Source of the DNA: Timonella corticicola
GTDB lineage: Bacteria > Actinomycetota > Actinomycetes > Actinomycetales > Cellulomonadaceae
DNA length: 64,000 bases
Direction: 5' to 3'
Assembly: GCF_042683685.1 (NCBI RefSeq)
Contig: NZ_JBHUOP010000001.1
Span: forward strand, 787,110 to 851,109
Part shown: positions 48,646 through 58,733 of the stretch, one piece after another
Layout of the letters: each line of letters starts with the position of its first letter
How positions within the stretch are numbered: the stretch's first letter is position 1
Notes under the pieces: model-generated
The model's input: only the letters and a program-made list of their open reading frames with translations
Databases searched by the model: none
What the model was told of the DNA's origin: nothing
Made by a program: the position numbers and the translations under genes

Positions 48646-49284
48646 CTAGATCCGTTCCGAGACTTTCTGCGTTCGTCGGAATGGGAACGCTTCATCCACA
48701 CTGCGAAGGGTTGTCCAGTGACGATCACGGGCAGCACTTACCGCGAGGATGCCGACGACAGCGGAAGGATTATGAATCTGACCGCTCAGCACCAAGTTGA
48801 CTGCGTCATCAATCTCAACCCAACGGCTCTCCATGCCGATCTCTTCGTCCTCGCGGACATGCCGCTCAGCAGCAGACACCTCATGGAGACCACGTGCCAG
48901 GAACACCCGAATAGCCTCATTGTTTCCACCTGGAGTTGTGCAGTAGTCCACAAGGACCTGCCACGAATCTGCCCTCAGGTCTGCTTCCTCATACAGTTCA
49001 CGAGCCGCTGCAACCTGTGTGGGTTCACCCGGAATATCCAGCAAGCCTGCGGGCGGTTCCCACAGGTAAGCACCAACGGGTTGGCGATACTGGCGCAGCA
49101 ACAGGATTCGTTCCCGGTCATCGAGAGCGATAACCGCAACGGCACCGGGATGATCGATGTACTCGCGAGTGACCACACCTGCTTCGCCAAGGTTCACGGA
49201 CTCACGTACTAGGTCGAAGATACGACCCTCATGGACAATACTGGCCTCAGTGACTGGCTGCGGATCAATTTCGTCGCGAATCAT
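48646..49284 (-). CDS. nudF: ADP-ribose pyrophosphatase-like Nudix hydrolase
   Basis: 212 residues. Nudix box GEPTQVAAARELYEEADLRA with the preceding WEPPAGLLDIPG, the form typical of ADP-ribose hydrolases (Gx5Ex7REUxEExGU with ELYEEADL). It splits ADP-ribose to AMP and ribose phosphate. It follows pyrG by nine bases, an order conserved in actinobacteria, where xerD usually comes next; here it is the end of the unit. Confidence 0.9.
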   Translation of the reverse strand: MIRDEIDPQPVTEASIVHEGRIFDLVRESVNLGEAGVVTREYIDHPGAVAVIALDDRERILLLRQYRQPVGAYLWEPPAGLLDIPGEPTQVAAARELYEEADLRADSWQVLVDYCTTPGGNNEAIRVFLARGLHEVSAAERHVREDEEIGMESRWVEIDDAVNLVLSGQIHNPSAVVGILAVSAARDRHWTTLRSVDEAFPFRRTQKVSERI

Positions 49285-49293
49285 GTTGTCGGA

Positions 49294-50970
49294 TCAGCTC
49301 TGTTGGAAGTCGAGGGCCGCCGCAATCAGACCGGAGAACAGTGGGTGCGCCTTGGTTGGACGCGACTTGAACTCAGGGTGCGCCTGCGTCGAAACGTAAT
49401 ACGGGTGGACGCTCTTTGGCAGTTCCACGAACTCCACCAGTTCTCCATCTGGTGATGTACCAGAGATAACAAGCCCTGCCTCTTCGATCTGAGTGCGGTA
49501 AGCGTTGTTGAACTCGTAGCGATGGCGGTGACGCTCTGAAACCTCGCGAGTTCCATATACCTCTGCGGCTACGGACCCTTCGGCCAGAACTGCATCATAT
49601 GCGCCCAGGCGCATCGTACCGCCCAGGTCGCCCGCACCTTCGACGAAGGCCTGCTGCTCTTCCATGGTTGCGATGACAGGGTGTGCGGTCTCTGGATCAA
49701 ACTCAGAGGATGAAGCTCCTTCAAGCCCGAGTACGGTCCGTGCATATTCCATGACCATTGACTGCATGCCGAGGCAGATACCCAATGCTGGGACCTTCCC
49801 TTCGCGGGCCCAGCGCAGTGCGCCGATCTTGCCGTCGATTCCGCGCACACCGAATCCCCCGGGAACGATGATTCCATCGACTCCCGCCAGTGCATCGTGG
49901 GCACCTTCAGGGGTTTGGCATTCGTCAGCGGCAACCCAGCGGATGATGATCTTGGCGTCGTTCGCGAATGCGCCTGCACGCAGCGCCTCGGTGATGGAGA
50001 GGTAGGCGTCTGGGAGGTCGATGTACTTTCCTACCAGTGCAATCTCTACCTGGGATTTCGGGTTGTGGACACGCTCGAGCAGGGCGTCCCATTCGGTCCA
50101 GTCAACGTCGTTGACCTTGAGGCCAAGACGACGCGCAACGTAGGAGTCGAGCCCCTCGGAGTGGATGACGCGTGGGATGTCGTAGATGGATGGCGCATCC
50201 TTACAGGTGACAACAGCCTCATTGTCGACATCGCACATGAGCGCGATCTTGTCCTTGACCGGGGTTGGAATGTCACGGTCGGTACGCAGCACGATTGCGT
50301 CTGGCTGAATACCGATCGAACGCAGTGCGGCAACCGAGTGCTGGGTTGGTTTCGTCTTGAGCTCACCGGATGGGCCGATGTAGGGGACGAGTGAAACGTG
50401 GACGAAGAAGCAGTTGTCACGACCGAGTTCGTGGCGGACTTGGCGCGCCGACTCAAGGAATGGCTGCGATTCTATGTCACCGACGGTTCCGCCGATCTCG
50501 GTGATGATGACGTCAACGTCAGGGCTTGCCTGAGCGCGCATGCGTTCCTTGATCGCGTTGGTGATGTGCGGGATGACCTGGACAGTGTCTCCAAGGTATT
50601 CGCCGCGACGTTCCTTAGCGATGACGTTCGAGTAGATCTGCCCGGTGGTCACATTGGCTACCTGGTCAAGATTGACGTCGAGGAAACGCTCGTAGTGTCC
50701 GATGTCGAGATCGGTTTCTGCGCCGTCTTCGGTCACGAATACTTCACCGTGCTGGAACGGGTTCATCGTACCGGGATCAACGTTGAGATAGGGATCGAGT
50801 TTCTGCATCGTGACCCTTAGACCACGGGAACGAAGTACTCGTCCGAGAGAGGAGGCGGTCAATCCCTTACCGAGGGAGGATGCGACGCCTCCCGTCACAA
50901 AAATGTGTCGAGTGATGCTCGACGACTGGATCGTGTCCAAAACCGGGGTGCTGTTCGCTTCATCTACCAC
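49294..50970 (-). CDS. pyrG: CTP synthase
   Basis: About 558 residues. Start at the GTG of 50970 (VVDEANSTPVLDT) is favoured by AGGATT nine bases upstream; a longer frame starts at 51000. ATP/UTP domain: FVTGGVASSLGKGLTASSLG and LDPYLNVDPGTMNPFQHGEV. Glutaminase domain: VPALGICLGMQSMVMEYART with the nucleophile Cys, and AHPEFKSRPTKAHPL with the His-Glu pair. It makes CTP from UTP. Confidence 0.97.
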   Translation of the reverse strand: MVDEANSTPVLDTIQSSSITRHIFVTGGVASSLGKGLTASSLGRVLRSRGLRVTMQKLDPYLNVDPGTMNPFQHGEVFVTEDGAETDLDIGHYERFLDVNLDQVANVTTGQIYSNVIAKERRGEYLGDTVQVIPHITNAIKERMRAQASPDVDVIITEIGGTVGDIESQPFLESARQVRHELGRDNCFFVHVSLVPYIGPSGELKTKPTQHSVAALRSIGIQPDAIVLRTDRDIPTPVKDKIALMCDVDNEAVVTCKDAPSIYDIPRVIHSEGLDSYVARRLGLKVNDVDWTEWDALLERVHNPKSQVEIALVGKYIDLPDAYLSITEALRAGAFANDAKIIIRWVAADECQTPEGAHDALAGVDGIIVPGGFGVRGIDGKIGALRWAREGKVPALGICLGMQSMVMEYARTVLGLEGASSSEFDPETAHPVIATMEEQQAFVEGAGDLGGTMRLGAYDAVLAEGSVAAEVYGTREVSERHRHRYEFNNAYRTQIEEAGLVISGTSPDGELVEFVELPKSVHPYYVSTQAHPEFKSRPTKAHPLFSGLIAAALDFQQS

Positions 50971-51060
50971 GGAATTCAATCCTAACAGTAACCACACCAT
51001 CCGCCACTAATGCAGACGTATGTGCTGGGGTGACATTGGCCATGCGTAGCGTTTAACGCC

Positions 51061-52146
51061 CTATAACCCTTGGTAGAGAGTGGTGAGCGATTCAAGCACT
51101 TCGGATTCAGTAGGTAGTTGCTGCGACCGTTTCGTTGCACGCTTTTGCAATCCAGTCTTTACCTGGTCAACCGTGAGAACCTGTTCGACCGCGACCTTCA
51201 TCGCCTCGGCATTTGAGGCTTGGACGTAGAGGGCGGCATCTCCTGCGGTCTCGCGGGTTCCGCCGACGTCTGTTGCAACGATCGCCGCCCCGGCCCGCAG
51301 GGCCTCCTGAACTGCAACGGGTTGACCCTCCCAGACTGCCGCGTTGACAACCACATCTGCCGCATTGAGGAGTTCTGGAATATCGGTGCGTCGTCCCAGG
51401 AAACGTACGGCGGCACCGGCTTGGGCGGCTCTTTCCTCTAGCCCGCTTGCGAGGGGTCCATCACCGGCAACCACCCAGAGGTGCTCCACTCCTGCCGCGT
51501 TGAGGAGCACGGATGCTTCGATCGCCGTGTCCAAGCCTTTTTGCGGTGCAAGGCGAGCGACAGTCAACACAAGTTTGGTCTGGGCGGCGCTTTCACCCAG
51601 CAGTTGACGACGAGTTTGGTCGCGAGTGCAGTGCGGCTCACGTAGCGTGGGGGCAGGCACGAGCGCGCGTCCATGCACCTTGGCACGCTTTGCACGCATG
51701 CGATCAACAAGATCTGAAGAAACCCCGAGAACGGCATCTGCACGCAATGCGACAATCCGTTCAAGTACCTGGGTGACGGATTGGACCTTGAAGGATCCCA
51801 CCGGGAGATTGTGCAGGGTGACAACCAGCTTTGGCCGGTGTGATCGGGCCATAGAGCCCAATGCGATTCCGGCCATGGCACCCGCCCGCAACCCGTGCGC
51901 ATGTACCACGTCCACGTCAGCGACAAGCTGCTTGATACGCCCAAGGACCCGTGCATCCCCCAGGGATGGCCTATCGGTGATCTCAACTGTTCGATGCTGC
52001 GTGATCGGGCTGAATTTCTCAGCGAGGTTTCCAGGCGATGCGACGATGACCTCGAGACCCGGTGCGTCGTCTAGGAGACGCGCCACCTGAGCGACATGTT
52101 GGGATACTCCCCCAGCGCTTGAACCAAGTAATTGCATGATGCGCAT
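51061..52146 (-). CDS. GT4-family glycosyltransferase
   Basis: 361 residues, GT-B fold. N-terminal GSSAGGVSQHVAQVARLLDD and HAHGLRAGAMAGIAL; C-terminal LVLTVARLAPQKGLDTAIEA and the nucleotide-sugar Glu motif WEGQPVAVQEALRAGAAIVATDVGG. It starts 10 bases after the murJ stop, so it is in the same unit. The donor and acceptor are unknown; a wall or glycolipid precursor is plausible from the neighbours. Confidence 0.9.
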   Translation of the reverse strand: MRIMQLLGSSAGGVSQHVAQVARLLDDAPGLEVIVASPGNLAEKFSPITQHRTVEITDRPSLGDARVLGRIKQLVADVDVVHAHGLRAGAMAGIALGSMARSHRPKLVVTLHNLPVGSFKVQSVTQVLERIVALRADAVLGVSSDLVDRMRAKRAKVHGRALVPAPTLREPHCTRDQTRRQLLGESAAQTKLVLTVARLAPQKGLDTAIEASVLLNAAGVEHLWVVAGDGPLASGLEERAAQAGAAVRFLGRRTDIPELLNAADVVVNAAVWEGQPVAVQEALRAGAAIVATDVGGTRETAGDAALYVQASNAEAMKVAVEQVLTVDQVKTGLQKRATKRSQQLPTESEVLESLTTLYQGL

Positions 52147-52155
52147 GTGCGACTC

Positions 52156-53847
52156 CTAGTGACCCTGTGGGGTGTGTGAGGATGCGGGCGGCTGTGTTGG
52201 TTGAGGTTCCGGGCTGGGAACCTCGTTTGCCTTGGCGCTATTGCCACGCCTGCGCAGGGAGGCGAGTGCTGAGCGTACCGTTGCACGATCCAACACATAA
52301 GTGAGCGTTGCAAACACAATGATCGCGACGCAGGCTGCGAGCACACCGACCGCAATCGAGACGAGGAGCGATGCGCCTGCGGGAAGTACCGCGTAGGCAA
52401 CCAGATATCCCGCTGCACCCGCCAGACCAGCCGCACTTATCGTCGTCAAGGAGGTGCGTAGCACTCCCGCAACAGGCTGCGGACCGCAGCAGGAACGCAC
52501 TGCATAGAGCAGTCCGATTCCGGCAACGGACATTCCGATCGCTTGCGCCGCTCCCAACAACGCAACCGTCCACTGCGGGCGGCCCACGACTATCGGGAGG
52601 ATGACCGAGAACAGGGCGGCAACAAACCAACCTGCTGCGGTGAAACCCACGGCTGCGCGTCCACGATCCACGGAGTACAGCACACGTGAGAGTTGCAGAA
52701 TCAGTGCATATCCAACGAGTCCCGGAGCAGCGCTCGCGATGGTCTCAGCCATGAAGTCGACCGAACCGCGGGTGAAGGTCGCGAAGAAAGCTTCGAGCGG
52801 TTCTGCAGCTGCGATCAGAATCGCGCTCGACAATGCCGCAAGCGCAATGATCGTTCGTGTTGTCGAGGACACCATACGCGCAAAATCGGCATGCATCTTG
52901 CGCGATGCAAACTCTGCGATCCGTGGGAACGCACTCGTTGCGATGGGAACAACTAGAACTGCATACGGGAGTACGTAGACCGCCTGCGAGTATTGGAACA
53001 GATTGAAGGTTTCCGGTTGACCGTAGTGTGATGCCATACGCATCACCACGAGCATCGTGAACTGCTGCGCGACAAGAGCGCCAACCCCGGCAAATGCGAG
53101 GGCACGTGCACGAGTACCCTGTCCATGCGGAAAACGAAATGACAGCCGGAACTTGAGCCCCAGGCTTCGCACAGGCCCCACCATTGTGAGCGCCATGGCC
53201 GCAACACCCGCCGTCGTACCCCAGGCAAGTACCTGCAGTGCTTGGACGGTTAACTGCGAGACGTCACTTTGATTGCCGTCAGCGAGCAGACCAAACACGA
53301 AATAGGTCACGATGACGGTGAGCGAGGAGAACAGCGGCGCGAGCGCTGGCCACAGGAACCTCTTATGGGCTTGAAGGATGCCACCGAACAGAATGCCGAC
53401 ACCATAGAGCGGAATCTGCAGTGCGAAGACGCGAAGGAAGAACACCGCAGTAGTGTGCAGTTCCTCCGTGCGCATGTGCGCCATCGCGGAAACGATAGGG
53501 GAAGCGAATAGGAATACCACGAGTGCGATAGGCACCAGAACAGCAAGCGTCCAGGTCAGTAACGCGGATGAGATGCGAGACAGATCAACCTTGGAATCGC
53601 GAGACAACGCGCCCGCCAAGAGCGGGATAACAGCCCCCGCAAGCGCACCACCGGCGGCGACCTCAAACAGAACGTTTGGAAGTTGGTTTGCGATCGCATA
53701 CGGCTCTGCAACGCCCCCCGTGCCAACCCACGTAGCTTGGGCAATTGAGCGGGCAAAGCCTAGTAGTCTGCTCAGCAGTGTCACCACGCTGATGAGGATT
53801 GCTGCACCTGCAAGGGACTGGACCCGTGCGGAGAACCTCGTGTTCAA
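52156..53847 (-). CDS. murJ: MurJ-like lipid II flippase
   Basis: About 563 residues and about 14 membrane helices. MOP-family signatures near the start: LSRLLGFARSIAQATWVGTG and ANQLPNVLFEVAAGGALAGA VIP-type region. The C-terminal tail is cytoplasmic, basic then Pro-rich (PQPTQPPASSHTPQGH). The start is uncertain: TTG 53847 gives a short N-terminus two bases after the preceding stop; GTG 53895 would overlap it by 45 bases. It moves lipid II across the membrane. Confidence 0.92.
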   Translation of the reverse strand: MNTRFSARVQSLAGAAILISVVTLLSRLLGFARSIAQATWVGTGGVAEPYAIANQLPNVLFEVAAGGALAGAVIPLLAGALSRDSKVDLSRISSALLTWTLAVLVPIALVVFLFASPIVSAMAHMRTEELHTTAVFFLRVFALQIPLYGVGILFGGILQAHKRFLWPALAPLFSSLTVIVTYFVFGLLADGNQSDVSQLTVQALQVLAWGTTAGVAAMALTMVGPVRSLGLKFRLSFRFPHGQGTRARALAFAGVGALVAQQFTMLVVMRMASHYGQPETFNLFQYSQAVYVLPYAVLVVPIATSAFPRIAEFASRKMHADFARMVSSTTRTIIALAALSSAILIAAAEPLEAFFATFTRGSVDFMAETIASAAPGLVGYALILQLSRVLYSVDRGRAAVGFTAAGWFVAALFSVILPIVVGRPQWTVALLGAAQAIGMSVAGIGLLYAVRSCCGPQPVAGVLRTSLTTISAAGLAGAAGYLVAYAVLPAGASLLVSIAVGVLAACVAIIVFATLTYVLDRATVRSALASLRRRGNSAKANEVPSPEPQPTQPPASSHTPQGH

Positions 53848-53849
53848 GG

Positions 53850-54707
53850 CTAACTGGCCGATTCGGACTCGACGTGTGCGGGCCTGCGACCCCACATATC
53901 GACCGTGTTCAGATAGTGATTGTTCGCGATGACCTGCGAGAAACTTACCTTCTCACTTGCGAGCGTCAACCCTACGATTCCCACCGCGCATGCCAGTCGT
54001 GCCGAGCGCGGCGCATGTTGGACGAACGAGGCACCAAGAAGTGCACCCATGGCGTTCGCTCCCCCGTCGCCGAGCATCGCACGTTCCCCCAGGTCTTCAG
54101 GAAATGACACTGCGGCGCTGCCTGCGATGACCGCCCCTGCGGAGTTACCTTGGAGCAGCCCGAATGTCGCTGCCGCTGTCGAGACTTTGAGTGCTCTGCC
54201 TGGGCGCAGGTCAAGGAGGTTCATGAGGTTTGCGCAGCCGGCTATTACTACTGTGTCGAGTAAGACATCGAACGCTTTGGCCTGCTCACGGGACTGGGCA
54301 CTCAACAGCGCAGACGCAAACGCCGTTGCGCCGATACCAATAACCTTCAGTCCACCAGTGGTCAACTGCCCCTGTGCGAGTGCGCCTAAGTGCCCCTTCA
54401 AACCTTTTGACCGCACGGAGGTGTCCTCAGCAAGGTCGTCATAGACACCAAACGCACCAGCTCCGGCGCTAGCAATTGTCTGTGCTAGTCGCTGTCGTGG
54501 ATGCTTGGCACCAAACAGTAGCGATCCTGCCGTAATGCCAGCAGCAACAGCGGGGCCCTCAAGCAACGTGATCGGCTCACCACGGTGATTGGTCCGAGTC
54601 CAGCGATCACGTCCACCGGGTTGCGTGTCTTCAAGGAGACGACGCACACCTGCGGTTATTGCGGCGCCAGCAACTGTTCCAAGTATTACCCGGCCTAGCG
54701 TGTTCAC
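53850..54707 (-). CDS. MraY/WecA-like polytopic phosphotransferase-family protein
   Basis: 285 residues. It has degenerate MraY motifs: GVYDDLAEDTSVRSKGLKGH for the first Asp pair, NLMNLLDLRPGRALK in place of NLTDGLDG, and AMLGDGGANAMGALLG in place of the MGDxG motif. The His cluster of MraY near the end is not obvious, so activity is uncertain. Its start overlaps the steB stop (ATGA), and it is followed by murJ. It may add a sugar phosphate to polyprenyl phosphate for a wall polymer. Confidence 0.8.
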   Translation of the reverse strand: MNTLGRVILGTVAGAAITAGVRRLLEDTQPGGRDRWTRTNHRGEPITLLEGPAVAAGITAGSLLFGAKHPRQRLAQTIASAGAGAFGVYDDLAEDTSVRSKGLKGHLGALAQGQLTTGGLKVIGIGATAFASALLSAQSREQAKAFDVLLDTVVIAGCANLMNLLDLRPGRALKVSTAAATFGLLQGNSAGAVIAGSAAVSFPEDLGERAMLGDGGANAMGALLGASFVQHAPRSARLACAVGIVGLTLASEKVSFSQVIANNHYLNTVDMWGRRPAHVESESAS

Positions 54708-55753
54708 TGCTCGGAACCGTCCTCGTCGGCCTCGCCCTCATCAGTATCAGGTAGGTCAACGTCAGTTTCGGGATCAACGGTTGAACGGTCAGGTTCCGGT
54801 AGAACGACTGCCGCAGGAACGAGTGCGGTGGCGTTCGACTCGAATCCAAAGTGGCCGATCTTCTGGCCAATCGCAGCCGACAGGGCAAGTGGCGTGTTCA
54901 GTTGGCCAACGGGTGTGTCCGCATCGGAGACGGTGGCCACGAGTTTGAGCAGGGAGGCGCTTGCGCGGATAGCTGACACAAGATCCGTGTCAACCACGTG
55001 TTCGGTCGTGACAACGACCCCTTCCGTGGAGCGCGCGGCTTCCTCAGCGATGTTCATCTGCAATGAGGTCGCGTCAGTGAAATCCGCTGACTCACCTTCA
55101 GGTACGCCCGTCACATCGTTCGAGCCGTCAATGATGATGATCGCGTCAACGGGAGTTGGCGTGTGGCGGTCCAGGCCGATCAGCTTCGCCTCCTCCAGGA
55201 TTGACAGCGCAAGTTCAGCGTTTGCGGACATGTCGTCGGCGTCCGTTGGGTTTTTCTCTCCGAGTGCAACGATCAGCGCGGCTGCGAGAATTTTTTCGGA
55301 GGGAAGTTCCTTTTTGTCGTCTGGGAGCAGGTCGGTCAAGGTATTCGCAAGGGAAACCCGAGTCGCAGCCTGCTCGCCGTCTGTCCACAGATCGTTGACC
55401 GTGATTCGGCTCGAAACGGTGGCACCCGCGTAGGTGACCTGCTGCTCAATGCTCTCAAATCGCTCGTCGCTGACTGACCCGAGTTGAATCACACCAATGC
55501 GGCGTCCGTCGAGAGCGCCCTTTGCGACACGTTTGGAAGCCGCAGAGACGTATTCGTCAACGTGTGCGCGTTCCTGAGACTCGCGGTCAAGGGCAGCACG
55601 CATCTCCTCTTTCTCTGCGCGCAACTGCTCAACCTGTCCGGTCAGGGTGTCACCGATGGTCTCCTTCAACGGGCCAGCACCCAGGATGATACCCACGGCC
55701 AGTGCCAAGAACACTGAGATGAGGGAGACGATGTGGTACCGAAAGTCAATCAC
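54704..55753 (-). CDS. steB: SteB / MctB-like membrane-anchored protein
   Basis: 349 residues. N-terminal membrane helix (YHIVSLISVFLALAVGIILG), a coiled coil (EQLRAEKEEMRAALDRESQE), then a Rossmann-like extracytoplasmic domain, ending in an acidic tail (PETDVDLPDTDEGEADEDGS). This matches the partner of SteA in corynebacteria and MctB/Rv1698 of mycobacteria, which was described as a copper-transport protein. It is next to steA, as expected. Confidence 0.9.
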   Translation of the reverse strand: MIDFRYHIVSLISVFLALAVGIILGAGPLKETIGDTLTGQVEQLRAEKEEMRAALDRESQERAHVDEYVSAASKRVAKGALDGRRIGVIQLGSVSDERFESIEQQVTYAGATVSSRITVNDLWTDGEQAATRVSLANTLTDLLPDDKKELPSEKILAAALIVALGEKNPTDADDMSANAELALSILEEAKLIGLDRHTPTPVDAIIIIDGSNDVTGVPEGESADFTDATSLQMNIAEEAARSTEGVVVTTEHVVDTDLVSAIRASASLLKLVATVSDADTPVGQLNTPLALSAAIGQKIGHFGFESNATALVPAAVVLPEPDRSTVDPETDVDLPDTDEGEADEDGSEQ

Positions 55754-55801
55754 TGATCTGTGTGCTTTCTGTGTGTCGAGATAAGTCTTTTCAACGGCAA
55801 A

Positions 55802-56998
55802 CTAGTTGGTCCACCATGCGAGCGAGCCAAACCATGACCAGAGGTCATCGAGGCGGGCTCCGAAGATACCGAACAGTGCCTGACCGACGGTCGTTGAGGC
55901 GAGCGCGGCGATCACGGCGATCAGTCCAGCGCCCGCCAGAAGCAGGAGTTGTCCGTTGGAGATACGCTGGCGATACAGTCGCGACACGCCTTTGGCGTCC
56001 ACCAACTTTCCGCCAACGCGGAGGCGAGTCAAGAACGTCGATGCCATTCCAGCCCGCCCCTTGTCCAGAAACTCCACGAGCGTTGCATGCGTGCCTACGG
56101 CAACGATCAGTTCAGCGCCCAGATCGTCTGCCAGGAGCATCGCGATGTCCTCGCTCGTTCCGGTCGCGGGGAACACGATGTGCTCAACCCCTATCGCACT
56201 CAGGCGTTCTGTACCTGGTGCGCGCCCATCGCGATAAGCGTGTACAACGATCTCGGCACCACTACGCAGCGCCTTGTCTGAGACAGAGTCCATGTCACCG
56301 ACGATGAGGTCCGGCTGCCAGCCTGCCTCTAGGATTGCGTCTGCCCCACCGTCAACGCCGATCAGGATCGGACGATACTCCTTGATGTAGGGGCGCAGGG
56401 TCTTCAGGTCTTCCTTGTAGTGGTAGCCCCGCACAACGATCAGTACCTGGCGGCCCTCGATCTTGGTTTTGATCTTTGGCACGCCCACGCCATCGAGGAG
56501 GAGTTCACGCTCTTGGCGCAGATAGTCCATGGTGTTTGCGGCAAACGACTCAAGTTGGACGGAAAGTCCTTCTCGAGCCTCTTCAAGCCGCAGGTCAATA
56601 ATCTCCTGATCCAGGATCTCGCCCTCTGCGACCAACTGCTCACCCAGATAGACGGCATTGCCGTCGATCCGGATACGTTTTCCCTCCTTGAGGGACATAA
56701 CGTCAGGGCCCAGATCATCAATCAGCGGAATTCCAGCGTCAACCAAAATCCCCGGCCCGAGATTGGGGTATCGCCCCGAAATCGACTTTGCGGCATTCAA
56801 CACAGCACGGGGTTTCGCTGCAACCAGTGAGTCGGCAGCAACGCGGTCGATGTCCGTGTGGTTGATAACCGCGATATCCCCCGGTTCCAGCCGCTTGGTC
56901 AGGTCCTTCGTTCGCCGATCGACCTTTGCGACACCAGCCAGACTTCCGTCGTTCTCCGAGGCGTTCTTATTATTTCTCGTAAACTTCATCGATCTCAT
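55802..56998 (-). CDS. steA: SteA, cell-division protein with thiamin-pyrophosphokinase-like fold
   Basis: 398 residues. N-terminal soluble domain, then the TPK-like region IGVDGGADAILEAGWQPDLI and VGDMDSVSDKALRSGAEIVV, then C-terminal helices (LLLLAGAGLIAVIAALASTT) in the membrane. The catalytic set looks preserved in GVDGGAD and VGDMDS. It starts in the recN stop (ATGA). With SteB it regulates septal wall splitting in corynebacteria. Confidence 0.92.
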   Translation of the reverse strand: MRSMKFTRNNKNASENDGSLAGVAKVDRRTKDLTKRLEPGDIAVINHTDIDRVAADSLVAAKPRAVLNAAKSISGRYPNLGPGILVDAGIPLIDDLGPDVMSLKEGKRIRIDGNAVYLGEQLVAEGEILDQEIIDLRLEEAREGLSVQLESFAANTMDYLRQERELLLDGVGVPKIKTKIEGRQVLIVVRGYHYKEDLKTLRPYIKEYRPILIGVDGGADAILEAGWQPDLIVGDMDSVSDKALRSGAEIVVHAYRDGRAPGTERLSAIGVEHIVFPATGTSEDIAMLLADDLGAELIVAVGTHATLVEFLDKGRAGMASTFLTRLRVGGKLVDAKGVSRLYRQRISNGQLLLLAGAGLIAVIAALASTTVGQALFGIFGARLDDLWSWFGSLAWWTN

Positions 56999-58731
56999 GA
57001 TCTCACAGCCGCTAGGTTCAACAGTTCCTGTGCGTGTTCTCGCGCTGAGGCGGATTCAACCTGTCCAGAAAGCATTCGAGCGAGTTCTGACACTCGCTCA
57101 TCACCGGTCACGGTGGACAGTCCAGACTGTGTGATGCCCGCATTGTCATCAGCCGCGTCTTCAGGCACGCCCTTGGTCACGACAAGGTGGTGATCTGCGA
57201 AAGCAGCAACCTGAGGCAGATGGGTGACGACGATGACCTGGAAGGTTCTGGCCAGGAGAGCTAGGCGTTTGCCGATTTCAATGGCGGCCTGTCCACCCAC
57301 CCCGGAATCCACCTCATCGAAGATCATCGTTGGGATGCTGCGAGCACCAGATTGTGAGGCTGTGGCCAATGCAACTTCGAGAGCGAGCATGACACGGGAT
57401 AGTTCTCCGCCAGAGGCGCCCTTGCCCAATGGGCGGGCAGGTGCCCCCGGGTGAGCGGCCAGCAGCATGGATACCGATTCCGCTCCCCATGGACCAAGTT
57501 CTTCGAGCGGTTCTAATACCACCTCAATCGAGGCGCCCTTCATGGCCAAACCTGCAAGTTCAGCGCTGACGGCTTCGCCCAGATTCCGAGCCGCCCTCTG
57601 ACGGCTCGCCGTAATCTGAGCGGCCACCTGGGTGAGGCGTTCTCCCAGACGATCCAACTCGTCGGAAAGAAGCTCAACGGTGGCACTGTCATCTTCAAGA
57701 TCCATAAGGCGCAAGCCTGCTTCACTGGCCCACGCCAAAACCGCCTCAATCGTGTCGCCGTATGAGCGTCTCAGGTTAAACAGTTCTGCACGACGCGCCT
57801 CGACAACCTCAAGACGAGCCGGATCCGCATCCAACCCGTCGATGTAACTCGCAAGTTCCGTTGCGATATCCTCCAGTGCATATTGAGCCTCACGCATTTT
57901 GGTTGCCACGGAATCGAGTGAACTATCGTGCTGCGAAATACCGGAAATCGCACGAGCAGCGGCGTCCAACGACTCAATGATCGAGGCTGGAACCTCACCA
58001 TCGCCAAACTCGCCGCCGCTCAAACGTGTGTGAGCCTCCTGCGCGCCAGCACGCAACTCCTCGACGTTGCTCAGTCGCAGTGCCTCAGCCGCAAGTTCCG
58101 CATCCTCGTGCGGCTGCGGTTCCACCCGTTCAACCTCAGCCAGACCAAGCCTCAACAACTCAGCCTCGCGGGAGCGTTCCTGCCGCTGCGAAACCAATCT
58201 ATCCAATCGGGCCTCAACGTCAGCCCGCTCCGCCCACACCGAACGATAGGTGGCCACCAAATCCTCATGCTCAACTCCGGCGAACTCGTCCAAGGCAGCT
58301 CGCTGCTTGGAAGCGGTCTTCAACCGAATCTGCTCTGACTGCCCGTGAATCGTGACAATCTCTCGCGCCACATCGCTGAGAACCTGCTGCGGAACGGAAC
58401 GACCCCCAAGAAACGTGCGCGAACGCCCCGCCGACGCAACGGAACGAGACACGATAAGCGCTCCATCGTCGTCAAGCACCCCACCGGCGTCATCCACCAT
58501 CTCCAGTACCGTCGAGTTAATGGCAGATATCCTGCCCTCAACGGTTGCAGACTTCGCACCTGCACGGACAGTGGCCGGATCTGCCTTCGCACCGAGAAGC
58601 AAAGAGAGGCCCGTCAACACCATCGTCTTACCCGCACCGGTCTCCCCGGTGATAGCGGTCAGCCCACCTGCAAGGTCAACGTAGGCTCGCGAAATGACCC
58701 CGAGATTCTCGATTGAGATTTCCTCGAGCAC
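56995..58731 (-). CDS. recN: RecN, SMC-like DNA repair ATPase
   Basis: 578 residues. Walker A GGLTAITGETGAGKTMVLTG, Walker B and signature GKGASGGELSRVMLALEVAL and TMIFDEVDSGVGGQAAIEIG, with a coiled-coil middle (about 160-370). It acts in double-strand break repair. It starts two bases after the nadK stop and overlaps steA. Confidence 0.97.
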   Translation of the reverse strand: MLEEISIENLGVISRAYVDLAGGLTAITGETGAGKTMVLTGLSLLLGAKADPATVRAGAKSATVEGRISAINSTVLEMVDDAGGVLDDDGALIVSRSVASAGRSRTFLGGRSVPQQVLSDVAREIVTIHGQSEQIRLKTASKQRAALDEFAGVEHEDLVATYRSVWAERADVEARLDRLVSQRQERSREAELLRLGLAEVERVEPQPHEDAELAAEALRLSNVEELRAGAQEAHTRLSGGEFGDGEVPASIIESLDAAARAISGISQHDSSLDSVATKMREAQYALEDIATELASYIDGLDADPARLEVVEARRAELFNLRRSYGDTIEAVLAWASEAGLRLMDLEDDSATVELLSDELDRLGERLTQVAAQITASRQRAARNLGEAVSAELAGLAMKGASIEVVLEPLEELGPWGAESVSMLLAAHPGAPARPLGKGASGGELSRVMLALEVALATASQSGARSIPTMIFDEVDSGVGGQAAIEIGKRLALLARTFQVIVVTHLPQVAAFADHHLVVTKGVPEDAADDNAGITQSGLSTVTGDERVSELARMLSGQVESASAREHAQELLNLAAVRS

Positions 58732-58733
58732 AA

